DNA of 37,124 nucleotides, taken from IMG/VR virus record IMGVR_UViG_3300023179_000273, positions 1 through 37,124 of that record; one strand, given 5' to 3'. Below the pieces are notes generated by a model, which worked only from the letters and a program-made list of their open reading frames with translations, was not told the DNA's origin and made no database searches. This document shows positions 13,567-20,767 of this stretch, one piece after another (position 1 is the stretch's first letter; every line of letters starts with the position of its first letter). The position numbers were made by a program, and so were the translations under genes. The DNA comes from a virus.

Positions 13567-14439
13567 ATGATGAGTGTTCCATTTATGTGGGTTGATGGTA
13601 ATCTTACGCTGGTTCTTAATAACAGGACGTACCAAGTACTTCCTGACCATATTAACTATAAGATGATTCTTGAGCGTCTGCCAACCGCTGATGCTGATGA
13701 ACTCTTGGATATTGTTGATGTACAGAAGGCTGTTGCTGCTTTTAGCGATGGTCTTGTTGAGATCAAGAATGGCAAGGTCTTGTATGAAGGCGAGGAAGTT
13801 CATGGCAGTATTAGCAAGAGAATTCTTGAGTTTATGAGCAAGGGTCTGCCTTTTCAGCCTCTAGTTAATTTTCTCAATAATCTGATGGAAAATCCTAGTA
13901 TGCAGAGTCAAAAGGAACTTTATGATTTCCTTGAGCATGAACATCTGCCTATTACTGAGGACGGTCATTTCCTAGCATATAAGGCTGTTCGTAGCGACTA
14001 TATGGACAAGTACGCTGGCAAGTTTCGTAACAAGGTTGGTGATGTTTGCACTATGACTCGATCTAAAGTAGACGATGATCGTGGGCGTGGTTGTTCAAAC
14101 GGACTTCATGCTGGTGCATTAAATTATGTTGCTAGTTATGGGAGCGTTGATGCTGGTGATAAAATTGTGATTGTGAAAATTAATCCTCGTGATGTTGTTA
14201 GTGTTCCTAGTGATTGTAATTGTGAGAAACTTCGCACCTGCCGATATGAAGTAGTCGGTGAGTACCAGGGCGAACTTAATAAGCCTCTTTATGCTGCTAC
14301 TTTTACTGAAGATGAGTACGCAGATGATGAGGATGATTATGGCAACGATTATGATTGGGGTTGGAATGAAGATGATGAAGATGCTGAAGAAGCATATTCT
14401 GACTATGATGACGAGGATGATTACGACGATCAGTATTGA
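13567..14439 (+). CDS. rIIB: rIIB-like protein
   Basis: 290 residues. The segment FLEHEHLPITEDGHFLAYK, then VDDDRGRGCSNGLHAG, VKINPRDVVSVP and LRTCRYEVVGE follows T4 rIIB closely from memory (ITEDGYFYAYK, CSRGLHV, HPRDVVSIP, MRTCQYEVVE). The T4 N-terminal helix-turn-helix part is absent. After residue 250 comes an added Asp/Glu/Tyr tail. Start: AAGGAG at 13558-13563, with ATGATG giving 13567 or 13570. The leader contains TCACAGGA as for rIIA; a weak TTGAGT near 13518 may help a local promoter, otherwise it is read from rIIA. Confidence 0.9.
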   Translation: MMSVPFMWVDGNLTLVLNNRTYQVLPDHINYKMILERLPTADADELLDIVDVQKAVAAFSDGLVEIKNGKVLYEGEEVHGSISKRILEFMSKGLPFQPLVNFLNNLMENPSMQSQKELYDFLEHEHLPITEDGHFLAYKAVRSDYMDKYAGKFRNKVGDVCTMTRSKVDDDRGRGCSNGLHAGALNYVASYGSVDAGDKIVIVKINPRDVVSVPSDCNCEKLRTCRYEVVGEYQGELNKPLYAATFTEDEYADDEDDYGNDYDWGWNEDDEDAEEAYSDYDDEDDYDDQY

Positions 14440-14450
14440 TCGTTGGAAGA

Positions 14451-14506
14451 AAGTGGGCCGCTGGGCGGATACTAGTTATGGGATGGTTCGATTCCATCCT
14501 CACTTT
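14451..14506 (+). other. anticodon-less tRNA-like element (relic, tRNA mimic or terminator)
   Basis: AAGTGGG (14451-14457) pairs with CTCACTT (14499-14505) as a 7-bp acceptor-like stem with one G-U. GATGG-TTCGATT-CCATC (14482-14498) is a perfect T-arm with the consensus T-loop. Between them, only CCGC-TGG-GCGG (14458-14468) and 13 further bases occur, too short for separate D and anticodon arms. A T-run (14504-14508) follows, so the T-arm stem might also end transcription after rIIB. Not a functional decoding tRNA. Confidence 0.5.
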
Positions 14507-14533
14507 TTAAGTATAAACTCTTAGGCATATAAA

Positions 14534-14959
14534 ATGCATCAAGATGATCAGAACGATGAATATGACGATGACCAATATGATTATGATCATCCATCATTAA
14601 ACCCTTATTATTATAAGTTTGATGTTGGGCCGGATCATCCTATATCTAAATGGATCAATGATATAATCAATAATATTATGGAACCCGGTAAAGATTTTAA
14701 TTTAACATCGGAAATGCTAAATAATATCTCTGGATTTCCACTCAAAACGTTTCCTGTGAATAGTTGGAATCCCAATACTGATAAGGGTAACTCCTTACAG
14801 TATTTGGGGTCCAATTATCAAAACTCCCCTATCTGGAAAAAGAAATATTTTGTAGTTGATAAAATTAATAATGAGTATAAACTACATTTACAGGTTTACG
14901 CTAGCTATTTTTTAAAGCAACCTAAATACTATAAGGGACTGTTCGATATTCTCAACTAG
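14534..14959 (+). CDS. hypothetical protein with acidic N-terminus
   Basis: 141 residues. The first 20 are almost all Asp, Gln, Asn and Tyr; the rest is a mixed domain with PISKWINDIINNIM and KKKYFVVDKIN segments. No family recognised. Follows the tRNA-like element; no clear ribosome site (weak AGGCA at 14523), so the start is uncertain. Confidence 0.55.
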   Translation: MHQDDQNDEYDDDQYDYDHPSLNPYYYKFDVGPDHPISKWINDIINNIMEPGKDFNLTSEMLNNISGFPLKTFPVNSWNPNTDKGNSLQYLGSNYQNSPIWKKKYFVVDKINNEYKLHLQVYASYFLKQPKYYKGLFDILN

Positions 14960-14967
14960 GACATTAT

Positions 14968-15381
14968 ATGCAAAATAATGAGTATATTATTAATGATATA
15001 GATGATTTTGTATTAACAACCAGATCATTAGTGTTTAATAATTTTGGTAAAGATAAAAATACAGATTTTAACGATCTTCTTCAAGATGTAAGCATAGAAG
15101 ATTTTGATGAATTTAATCGCGTTCTTTCTCAAGAAGAATCACTAGTTATTACAAAAAATATATGTAAAAAACAGATAAATAAAAAAACTAAACATATTAG
15201 ATATGTAATTACTGATATGTCTTTTATCGAGATTGTAACAAGTTTAAACGACAGAATGATCAGCAATATATTGAATAATTTGGTTAATAAAGGTTTGCTA
15301 GAAACTGCTTTTGATGCAGAAGCGAACGACTTTGTATTTTGGACAAAAAATGAAAACAAAGAAAAACCAGAAACCGACTGA
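14968..15381 (+). CDS. hypothetical protein, paralogue of the 2096-2479 product
   Basis: 137 residues. An acidic N-terminal half is followed by a helical domain ending LLETAFDAEANDFVFWTK, which pairs with the closing motif of the gene at 2096. The C-terminal part, MISNILNNLVNKGLLETAFD then a short beta turn, reads like a winged-helix domain, so DNA binding is possible. Poor ribosome site (AGGACATT). Overlaps the next gene by 32 bases. Confidence 0.6.
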   Translation: MQNNEYIINDIDDFVLTTRSLVFNNFGKDKNTDFNDLLQDVSIEDFDEFNRVLSQEESLVITKNICKKQINKKTKHIRYVITDMSFIEIVTSLNDRMISNILNNLVNKGLLETAFDAEANDFVFWTKNENKEKPETD

Positions 15382-15760
15382 ATACGATATTCATCTAAAA
15401 TATTTATGTCCTCAATGTGGATGCTCTCATTGGCTATCTTTTTTAGAAAGTTCCACAAAAAACTACAAGTTGGTTTGTGATTGTGGTTGCGTGTTTAAAG
15501 TTAAAAGAACAGAGAAATTCAAAATCAAGTATGTAGAATCTAAGTGTCAGCAGATTGTAGAAAAAAATAAACCAGTTATTCCTAATGACATTTTAAACAA
15601 AGCGTCAGCAGTGCTTATAAATTATGGTTTTACAAAAAATGAAGCAATAGATTTGATAAAACAAAGTTTCCATAAAAAGCCTGAACAAAATATTTCCTCT
15701 TTGGTAAAAACAGCATTGGAGTTAATGAAAAATGAGCAAACAACAAATGCGTCCGTCTAA
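15350..15760 (+). CDS. zinc-ribbon protein with RuvA domain III-like C-terminus
   Basis: 136 residues from the ATG at 15350; the ORF could extend to 15311 but lacks a better start. Residues 18-50 hold a zinc ribbon (CPQCGC, then CDCGC). Residues about 78-132 (DILNKASAVLINYGFTKNEA, then SLVKTALELM) follow the three-helix RuvA domain III, the part of RuvA that binds RuvB: A..AL..LGY...EA and a closing L...AL..L. RuvA's tetramer-forming, junction-binding domains I and II are absent. The next gene, overlapping by 29 bases, encodes a RuvB-family motor, so this protein is likely its loading partner, with the zinc ribbon replacing the junction-binding part (inference). Confidence 0.68.
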   Translation: MKTKKNQKPTEYDIHLKYLCPQCGCSHWLSFLESSTKNYKLVCDCGCVFKVKRTEKFKIKYVESKCQQIVEKNKPVIPNDILNKASAVLINYGFTKNEAIDLIKQSFHKKPEQNISSLVKTALELMKNEQTTNASV

Positions 15761-16628
15761 ATTTTCAGATATTGTTGGTCAAAAGGACGTTGTTGACCGT
15801 CTAAACATCGTTGTGCGAGGTTGTATAAGTTCGGACGGGGTGATGCCTCATACTTTAATTGACGGGCCTCCTGGGCTTGGTAAGACAACCATAGCGAGTG
15901 CTATCGCCAATGAACTGAACGTAAACCTTTATACGCTCAACGCTGCCAATATTCGTAATGTTAAGAACATTTTACCTTATCTTATGGGTATGGCACCACG
16001 ATCAGTAGTATTTATTGATGAGATTCATAGGCTTCCTAAAACAGTAGAAGAGTTTTTATATCCTGTTATGGAAGATTTTGTATTGAATATTACTGTAGAA
16101 AATAAGCCAGAAAATATTGATTTGCCTATGTTTACGATGATTGGTGCTACTACGAGTGGTGGTAGTCTTAGTCAGCCGTTTTATGATAGGTTTACAATCA
16201 AGGAACATTTATCGTTTTATGATGAAAATGAGTTAGCTAAACTAGCCAGATCGAATTTATCTAAGATGGGAATAGTCCTAGAGGACTCAGACCTTTTAGA
16301 AATTGCCCAAAGAAGCAAAGGCACACCCAGAATTTTGAACGCTAGATTACAATGGTATAAAAACTATAAGATTTGTCATCCTAACGACAACAAAAGTATT
16401 GGAGAAATATTTGATATTCAAGGCATAGATTCTAAGGGACTAGATCTATACGATAGAATGTATTTAGAAACACTACAAAAATCTAAAGGAAATCCTTTGG
16501 GTCTTAAAAGTATTTCTTCTATTACGGGTATTGCTATTGAAACTATTGAAAATAGTATAGAGCCATATTTGGTAAGAAAGGGTTTTATTATCAGAACCCA
16601 AAAGGGTAGAATTCTCGGTAAACCCTGA
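15732..16628 (+). CDS. ruvB: RuvB-family Holliday-junction branch-migration motor
   Basis: 298 residues against about 335 in bacterial RuvB. Walker A is GPPGLGKTT (45-53), Walker B FIDEIHR (94-100), sensor 1 region MIGATTSGG, an arginine-finger candidate R153 in FYDRF (bacterial RDRFG), a sensor 2-type GTPRI, and a C-terminal winged helix with GNPLGLKSIS, IENSIEPYLVRKGFI and RTQKGR, which matches bacterial RuvB (VGLD.., IEPYLI..GF, RTPRGR). It would pump DNA through a junction as a hexameric ring. It overlaps the RuvA domain III-like gene. T4 uses UvsW for this step, so a RuvB is unusual in a T4-like setting. The endonuclease VII relative at 3516 could resolve the junctions. Confidence 0.9.
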   Translation: MSKQQMRPSKFSDIVGQKDVVDRLNIVVRGCISSDGVMPHTLIDGPPGLGKTTIASAIANELNVNLYTLNAANIRNVKNILPYLMGMAPRSVVFIDEIHRLPKTVEEFLYPVMEDFVLNITVENKPENIDLPMFTMIGATTSGGSLSQPFYDRFTIKEHLSFYDENELAKLARSNLSKMGIVLEDSDLLEIAQRSKGTPRILNARLQWYKNYKICHPNDNKSIGEIFDIQGIDSKGLDLYDRMYLETLQKSKGNPLGLKSISSITGIAIETIENSIEPYLVRKGFIIRTQKGRILGKP

Positions 16629-16661
16629 TTATGGGGTATAATATATAAAGGAGGATATATT

Positions 16662-17045
16662 ATGATTAAATTATTGATTGTAATGATGACACTAATCTGT
16701 GCTAATAATGCTTATAGTTCAGAACAAACATTTGTGAATAGTCTGGAGGATGCTATAGTCCTTTCAGAAAATACTAAAATGCCGATCCTATTAGTTTTTG
16801 GTGCTGATTGGTGTCAAAACTGCGTATCATTAAAACAAGATATGATTAAAGGAGACTTGGTATCTGAACTGGATGGATTTATTGTATGTTATGTTAATAT
16901 TGAGGATAACAAAGAATTACCTAAGCTTTATAGGGTTAAAAATGTTCCTGATTCTAGAATAATATCCGAAGGAATAGAAACAAAACCATTAGTTGGATAT
17001 AATAAGCAAAGTTACTTAAGATGGTTGATAAATCGTGGACAGTAA
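16662..17045 (+). CDS. exported thioredoxin-fold protein
   Basis: 127 residues with a hydrophobic Sec-type signal (about 1-19, likely cut near AYSS). The mature part is a thioredoxin fold with active-site W50-C51-Q-N-C54 in GADWCQNC and a cis-proline-like VPDSR. Resembles the DsbD-gamma/thioredoxin_7-type proteins that reduce or isomerise disulfides outside the cytoplasm. It could help fold exported cysteine-containing phage proteins, such as the protease at 19054, or alter the host envelope (inference). AAGGAGG at 16648-16654 gives strong translation; TATAAT at 16637-16642 could be a -10 but lacks a good -35. Confidence 0.75.
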   Translation: MIKLLIVMMTLICANNAYSSEQTFVNSLEDAIVLSENTKMPILLVFGADWCQNCVSLKQDMIKGDLVSELDGFIVCYVNIEDNKELPKLYRVKNVPDSRIISEGIETKPLVGYNKQSYLRWLINRGQ

Positions 17046-17337
17046 AGTTCTAATTATACTGTGCTTATTAGTATGCAATATACTAAGCTGCTTAATTGGT
17101 TATGTTCTAGGTAAATTAACTGGTTTGTCTAATATAAGCTATAACCATCCAACGTCTTTTTTTACTAAAGAAAAACAACAACAAATAACATCGCCAGTTT
17201 ACATAGATGAAAAAAAGTTTGTTGGAGATATTAATACGTCTGGATTAGAAAAAAAATATACCAATATAGCAGATACCAAACAAAGTAATGAAAATATTTC
17301 ATCATCTGTTAATAAACTTAAAAACTTAAAGAGGTAA
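17035..17337 (+). CDS. single-pass membrane protein upstream of the actin-like gene
   Basis: 100 residues from a GTG start overlapping the previous gene by 11 bases. Residues 4-28 are one transmembrane segment (KVLIILCLLVCNILSCLIG), followed by a 70-residue hydrophilic, serine/lysine/asparagine-rich tail without a fold signature. It ends 3 bases before the actin-like gene, so it may anchor that ATPase at the membrane (inference). The GTG start is the only in-frame choice that keeps the hydrophobic segment. Confidence 0.6.
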   Translation: MDSKVLIILCLLVCNILSCLIGYVLGKLTGLSNISYNHPTSFFTKEKQQQITSPVYIDEKKFVGDINTSGLEKKYTNIADTKQSNENISSSVNKLKNLKR

Positions 17338-17340
17338 ATT

Positions 17341-18345
17341 ATGAGTGGTCGTGGACTTGATGTGGGTACAAGTTTTATCGTTTTAGCCCAAAACAACAAC
17401 GATAGTATAGAATACAAAGAGTTTAGAGACGCCTTTTATACTATTAAGCCGTCTACTCCAGTAGCATCTAAAATGATAGAAAAAGGATTGAGTGGTAAAA
17501 CATTTATTAAAGATAATGATGGTACTTTTATTATTCTTGGTAAAGACGCTATAGAAAAAGCTATTGAAAGAAATGATACCGCAAAAAGACCAATGTTTAG
17601 GGGTGTTGTATCTCCAAAAGAAAAAGATGCAAAAAAAATTCTAGCATTTATTCTTAAAGAAGTAGTCGGGCAATCATCAGAGCCCGGTGAAAAATTGGTA
17701 TTTTGTGTTCCAGCACAACCAATAGATCAAGAAGACGACGATTTTGATATTGGTTATCATGAAGATATAGTTAAAAGCATATTGTCAGAATGTGGCTATG
17801 ATCCTAGAGCCATTAACGAAGCAGAGGCTCTTTGTTATGCTGAACTAGAAAACGATGATTATACAGGTATAGGTATTAGTTGTGGTGCTGGTATGACCAA
17901 TGTTTGTGTGATGCTTAATGGTGAACCAACAGTTGTGTTTAGCACAACCAAGTCTGGAGACTGGATTGATCGTATGGTTGCTGTAGCCACAGGAGAACCA
18001 GACAGTGTTGTTCAAGCAGAAAAAGAGGCAGGGGATTTTAAGATAGGCTCACCAGGGTCTAACGATATGCTGTCTGCTGTATCATCATATTATGAAAGAT
18101 TAATAGATTATACCACCAAACAGTTATCCTTTGCCTTATCTAACCATAAGTCATTACCAAAATTTAAAGATCCACTCAAAATAGTAATCGGTGGCGGAAC
18201 GTCTCAAGCAAATGGCTATATAGAATATTTTTCTAAAAAAATAGTAGAAAATAATTTCCCTGTAGCAATTAAAGAGGTGGTTCACGCACAAGACCCGCTA
18301 CACTCTGTTGCTAAGGGATGTTTAATAGCGTCCCAAGTTTTATGA
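17341..18345 (+). CDS. actin/Hsp70-fold ATPase (ParM/MreB-like)
   Basis: 334 residues. Phosphate-1 motif GLDVGTSF (5-12), connect-1 region with EAEALCYA, phosphate-2 motif GIGISCGAGMTNVCV, and adenosine motif IVIGGGTSQANG follow in the order of the ASKHA superfamily. Length fits ParM- or MreB-like polymerising proteins rather than full Hsp70, and no substrate-binding domain is present. GAGG lies 7 bases upstream. It may form filaments for positioning phage DNA or virions, or act as a molecular switch. Its operon context with a membrane protein favours a cytoskeletal role, but filament formation cannot be seen in the sequence. Confidence 0.8.
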   Translation: MSGRGLDVGTSFIVLAQNNNDSIEYKEFRDAFYTIKPSTPVASKMIEKGLSGKTFIKDNDGTFIILGKDAIEKAIERNDTAKRPMFRGVVSPKEKDAKKILAFILKEVVGQSSEPGEKLVFCVPAQPIDQEDDDFDIGYHEDIVKSILSECGYDPRAINEAEALCYAELENDDYTGIGISCGAGMTNVCVMLNGEPTVVFSTTKSGDWIDRMVAVATGEPDSVVQAEKEAGDFKIGSPGSNDMLSAVSSYYERLIDYTTKQLSFALSNHKSLPKFKDPLKIVIGGGTSQANGYIEYFSKKIVENNFPVAIKEVVHAQDPLHSVAKGCLIASQVL

Positions 18346-18995
18346 GTAACTATCTTAATATAGATATACCAATATTTATTTGTTATTTAGATACTAATTT
18401 TTTTTATAATAAACTACCAGAGATTAACTCAGATAGAGTTGTAGTTGAGGTATTTAATTTTACTAGTATACCACAAAGATGTGGTATGTTTTCTGTGATG
18501 ACAGAATATGGTAGTCAACACGCCAGAGTGCCAATTCATTATCTTAGGTCAAGTAAGTCTGGTGGATCAGATTATCCTTTGGATTGGATACAGTTATGGG
18601 ATAGTTTAAGTTATTATGCTAGTGTAAAGGTTGATCAATACACAAAAAATAGAGCAGCTAACATTCTACTAAAAAATAAAACATTACACAAAGCTAAATA
18701 CCTGTTTACTATTGATTGGTGTTTTGGGCCACAGTATCAAAATGGATACGGAGAAATAGCTGGTGGTCATAAATGTGGCCATTTTTTTGAAGGTGATGGT
18801 GGTCAATATTTTATGCAACCAAATAATCGTGTTTTATGGATGGATGGTGGTAGTTTTATTAGCAAAAAGCTAACTACTAAACCAGATTGGAAAGTATTTA
18901 GTTTAGAGTTTAGTTGCGAAAATACAGGAAGTCGATGGGTAAGCGAAAGCGATGAAGAACTATATTTTTACGACTTTAAACATAATGACATTTAA
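18342..18995 (+). CDS. hypothetical protein coupled to the actin-like gene
   Basis: 217 residues from the ATG at 18342, which overlaps the actin-like stop (ATGA); the ORF extends to 18318 but that start lies within the previous gene. A compact mixed protein with many aromatics, conserved-looking RCGMFSVMTEYGSQHARVPIHYLR and DWCFGPQYQNGYGE segments, and several histidines/cysteines (GGHKCGHFFEGDGG) that could bind metal. No family recognised. Tight coupling implies a stoichiometric partner of the ATPase. Confidence 0.62.
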   Translation: MSNYLNIDIPIFICYLDTNFFYNKLPEINSDRVVVEVFNFTSIPQRCGMFSVMTEYGSQHARVPIHYLRSSKSGGSDYPLDWIQLWDSLSYYASVKVDQYTKNRAANILLKNKTLHKAKYLFTIDWCFGPQYQNGYGEIAGGHKCGHFFEGDGGQYFMQPNNRVLWMDGGSFISKKLTTKPDWKVFSLEFSCENTGSRWVSESDEELYFYDFKHNDI

Positions 18996-19032
18996 ACCAT
19001 ATTTAGTGTATTTATATACGATAATTTTATAG

Positions 19033-19048
19033 CTCCTAACTATAGGAG
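19033..19048 (+). promoter_or_regulatory. Shine-Dalgarno-masking hairpin
   Basis: CTCCTA (19033-19038), loop ACTA, TAGGAG (19043-19048): a 6-bp perfect stem that pairs away the AGGAGG site of the secreted protease. Compare the related leader at 21978. It would keep translation low unless opened. A TTAGTGTATTTATA motif lies just upstream (19003-19016). Confidence 0.6.
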
Positions 19049-19053
19049 GACTT

Positions 19054-19800
19054 ATGATTAGGTTCCTGTCTTTTTTGCTGCTTCTAGTTCCCTGCTCTTT
19101 TGTTTTTGCAGGAACAATTGATCCTTCTGTCCCAGACTCTAAGTACATAGAATATGGCAGATCTTTTTCTTATGTAGGACAATTATGCGGTACCAATGAT
19201 GAGGGTAAATTATTCTTTGCTTCTGGTGTTGCTATTAGCGACCATAATATCCTGACCGCTGCTCATGCTATAAAAAATAGTAAAAACTGTAAATTAAAAA
19301 TAAACAACAAAACTTTTAACATAAACGAGTTTATATACCCAAAAGGATTTGATGATAATGATTTTGGAAATTATGATATAGCCATAGGTTATGTTGAAGA
19401 AAAAATAGGGTTAGAATGGTATCCATTATTATATGAAAATGAAGATGAGATAGGTAAAGTATGCTGCATTGCGGGTTATGGTGATACAGGAAACTTTAAT
19501 AGCGGAGCAGTGATTAGTGATAATAAGCGTAGAGCAGGATCAAATGTCGTAGATTATATAGATAGGTGTTTATTAATATGCACTCCTACTGTTGGCAATG
19601 GTAAAACATCTCTGGAATTTATTATTGCTTCTGGAGATAGTGGAGGGGGATTATTTATTGACGGTAAATTAGCTGGCATCAATTCTTGTGTTTTGGCTGC
19701 TGCTGGTAATAATCCAATGTCGGACTATAAAACAGAGAGTGGGCATACTAGAATTAGTAAGCATCTAGATTGGATAAAAACAAACCTAAAAAATAAATAA
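19054..19800 (+). CDS. secreted trypsin-fold (S1) serine protease
   Basis: 248 residues. Signal peptide about 1-19 (hydrophobic, ending FAG). The catalytic triad is visible in S1 order: H71 in LTAAHAI, D108 in NYDIAIG, S196 in ASGDSGGGL. The region before S196 has no acidic residue at the usual specificity position (a hydrophobic IIA instead), so trypsin-like Arg/Lys preference is not expected. Several cysteines could form disulfides, consistent with the exported thioredoxin-like gene upstream. Phages rarely carry secreted trypsin-fold proteases; targets may be host envelope proteins or competing surface proteins. The ribosome site is masked by a hairpin. Confidence 0.85.
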   Translation: MIRFLSFLLLLVPCSFVFAGTIDPSVPDSKYIEYGRSFSYVGQLCGTNDEGKLFFASGVAISDHNILTAAHAIKNSKNCKLKINNKTFNINEFIYPKGFDDNDFGNYDIAIGYVEEKIGLEWYPLLYENEDEIGKVCCIAGYGDTGNFNSGAVISDNKRRAGSNVVDYIDRCLLICTPTVGNGKTSLEFIIASGDSGGGLFIDGKLAGINSCVLAAAGNNPMSDYKTESGHTRISKHLDWIKTNLKNK

Positions 19801-19803
19801 GTC

Positions 19804-19831
19804 TTGACATATACTAACGTGATACTATACT
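19804..19831 (+). promoter_or_regulatory. sigma70-type promoter
   Basis: TTGACA (19804-19809), 16-base spacer, TATACT (19826-19831), just after the protease stop. Drives the small gene at 19872 and probably the genes to 20500. Confidence 0.78.
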
Positions 19832-19871
19832 AAATAGGTATTCTTTAACATTTATATTTTTCAATATTACT

Positions 19872-20048
19872 ATGGATTCAGAAAATAAAGAAGTTCGCAG
19901 ACAAAAACTGGCCGATAAGTTTTATAAAAAACCTCAAGTCTCAGAAGAACAAAGGTTTGTGTCAAAAAGTAAAAAACAGCACAAAAGAAAAATGCAGGAC
20001 ATAAAAGCAGAAGAAATTTGGGAGGACTGGGAAAATGAAATACCTTGA
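19872..20048 (+). CDS. small charged protein
   Basis: 58 residues, rich in lysine, glutamate and glutamine; predicted helical throughout with a tryptophan-rich acidic end (IWEDWENEI). First gene after a consensus promoter, though its ribosome site is poor. Overlaps the next gene by 14 bases in another frame. Not recognised. Confidence 0.55.
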   Translation: MDSENKEVRRQKLADKFYKKPQVSEEQRFVSKSKKQHKRKMQDIKAEEIWEDWENEIP

Positions 20049-20247
20049 AGAACTACAACCAGGAGATTGTTTTACCAACAATAAAGATCAGAAATTTTTA
20101 TTAACTTCTGATTATAAAAACAATGGTAGTAGATTGTGTTTTTCTTTGAGTAATGGGTATCCGTCTTGGATTAGTAGTCAGGACATCGTGGAGCCCCTTA
20201 TACTTTATAGTTTAGATAAAGAGAACAACATAGTGGCTATTAAATAG
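20035..20247 (+). CDS. small conserved-type phage protein
   Basis: 70 residues, with GGGAGG at 20021-20026. Opens LEELQPGDCF and continues KFLLTSDYKNNGSRLCFSL then a SW-containing segment, a beta-rich layout I recall from uncharacterised phage proteins. Function unknown. Ends 1 base before the next start. Confidence 0.6.
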   Translation: MKYLEELQPGDCFTNNKDQKFLLTSDYKNNGSRLCFSLSNGYPSWISSQDIVEPLILYSLDKENNIVAIK

Positions 20248-20248
20248 T

Positions 20249-20500
20249 ATGTTTTTTGTACGACTAAAAATATTTATTAAATCTTTACTATGGCATGTTA
20301 GTCGAGGATTACCTAAAAGTAGTCAAAATCTTATAGACTATAGGCATAGTATATGTTCTGGTTGTGAAATGTTTGATTATAAAAATAATCTTTGTAATTA
20401 TTGTGGATGCAATATCAATAATAAAAAAATTTTTTTAAACAAATTAGCGTGGGCTGATCAAAAATGTCCACTAAATAAGTGGGACGCTGAACATAAATAG
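20249..20500 (+). CDS. small cysteine-rich (zinc) protein
   Basis: 83 residues. After an amphipathic N-terminus come CSGCEMFD, CNYCGC and a final CPLNKW: C..C, C..CGC and C ligands spaced like a small phage family with pattern C..C..F...C..CGC...CP...W. Probably one or two zinc ions. No function known. No ribosome site; likely coupled to the preceding gene. Confidence 0.65.
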   Translation: MFFVRLKIFIKSLLWHVSRGLPKSSQNLIDYRHSICSGCEMFDYKNNLCNYCGCNINNKKIFLNKLAWADQKCPLNKWDAEHK

Positions 20501-20504
20501 TTTT

Positions 20505-20517
20505 TGGTGTAATCCAT
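20505..20517 (+). promoter_or_regulatory. candidate phage promoter motif TGGTGTAATCCAT
   Basis: Intergenic, 31 bases before the gene at 20548. A divergent match to TGGTGTATAAT (one base short in the AT core), so weak. Confidence 0.25.
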
Positions 20518-20547
20518 AGTATATTCCCTAACTAGAGGTATAAAAAT

Positions 20548-20766
20548 ATGGCCAATGATATTGTTAAATCTAAAAGCGCTAATGATATTAAAAATGGAAC
20601 AGTTGTTGTTGGTTGCAGACCAACCGGGTATTCTGATAAAGATGTGTTAAACACATACGTATTAAATACCCCAACACTATCTGATATACAATCTAAGTAT
20701 GATGCTAGATTTGATGATCCTAGCTACTATTATGGTATTGGTAATTCTACGCTTGTAGGAGGTTAA
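20548..20766 (+). CDS. small hypothetical virion-type protein
   Basis: 72 residues, AGAGG at 20535-20539. Rich in Gly, Ser, Asn, Asp and Tyr with little charge clustering, like small decoration or tail-accessory proteins. Immediately precedes two likely virion proteins. No family recognised, so the structural assignment is from composition and context. Confidence 0.55.
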   Translation: MANDIVKSKSANDIKNGTVVVGCRPTGYSDKDVLNTYVLNTPTLSDIQSKYDARFDDPSYYYGIGNSTLVGG

Positions 20767-20767
20767 T

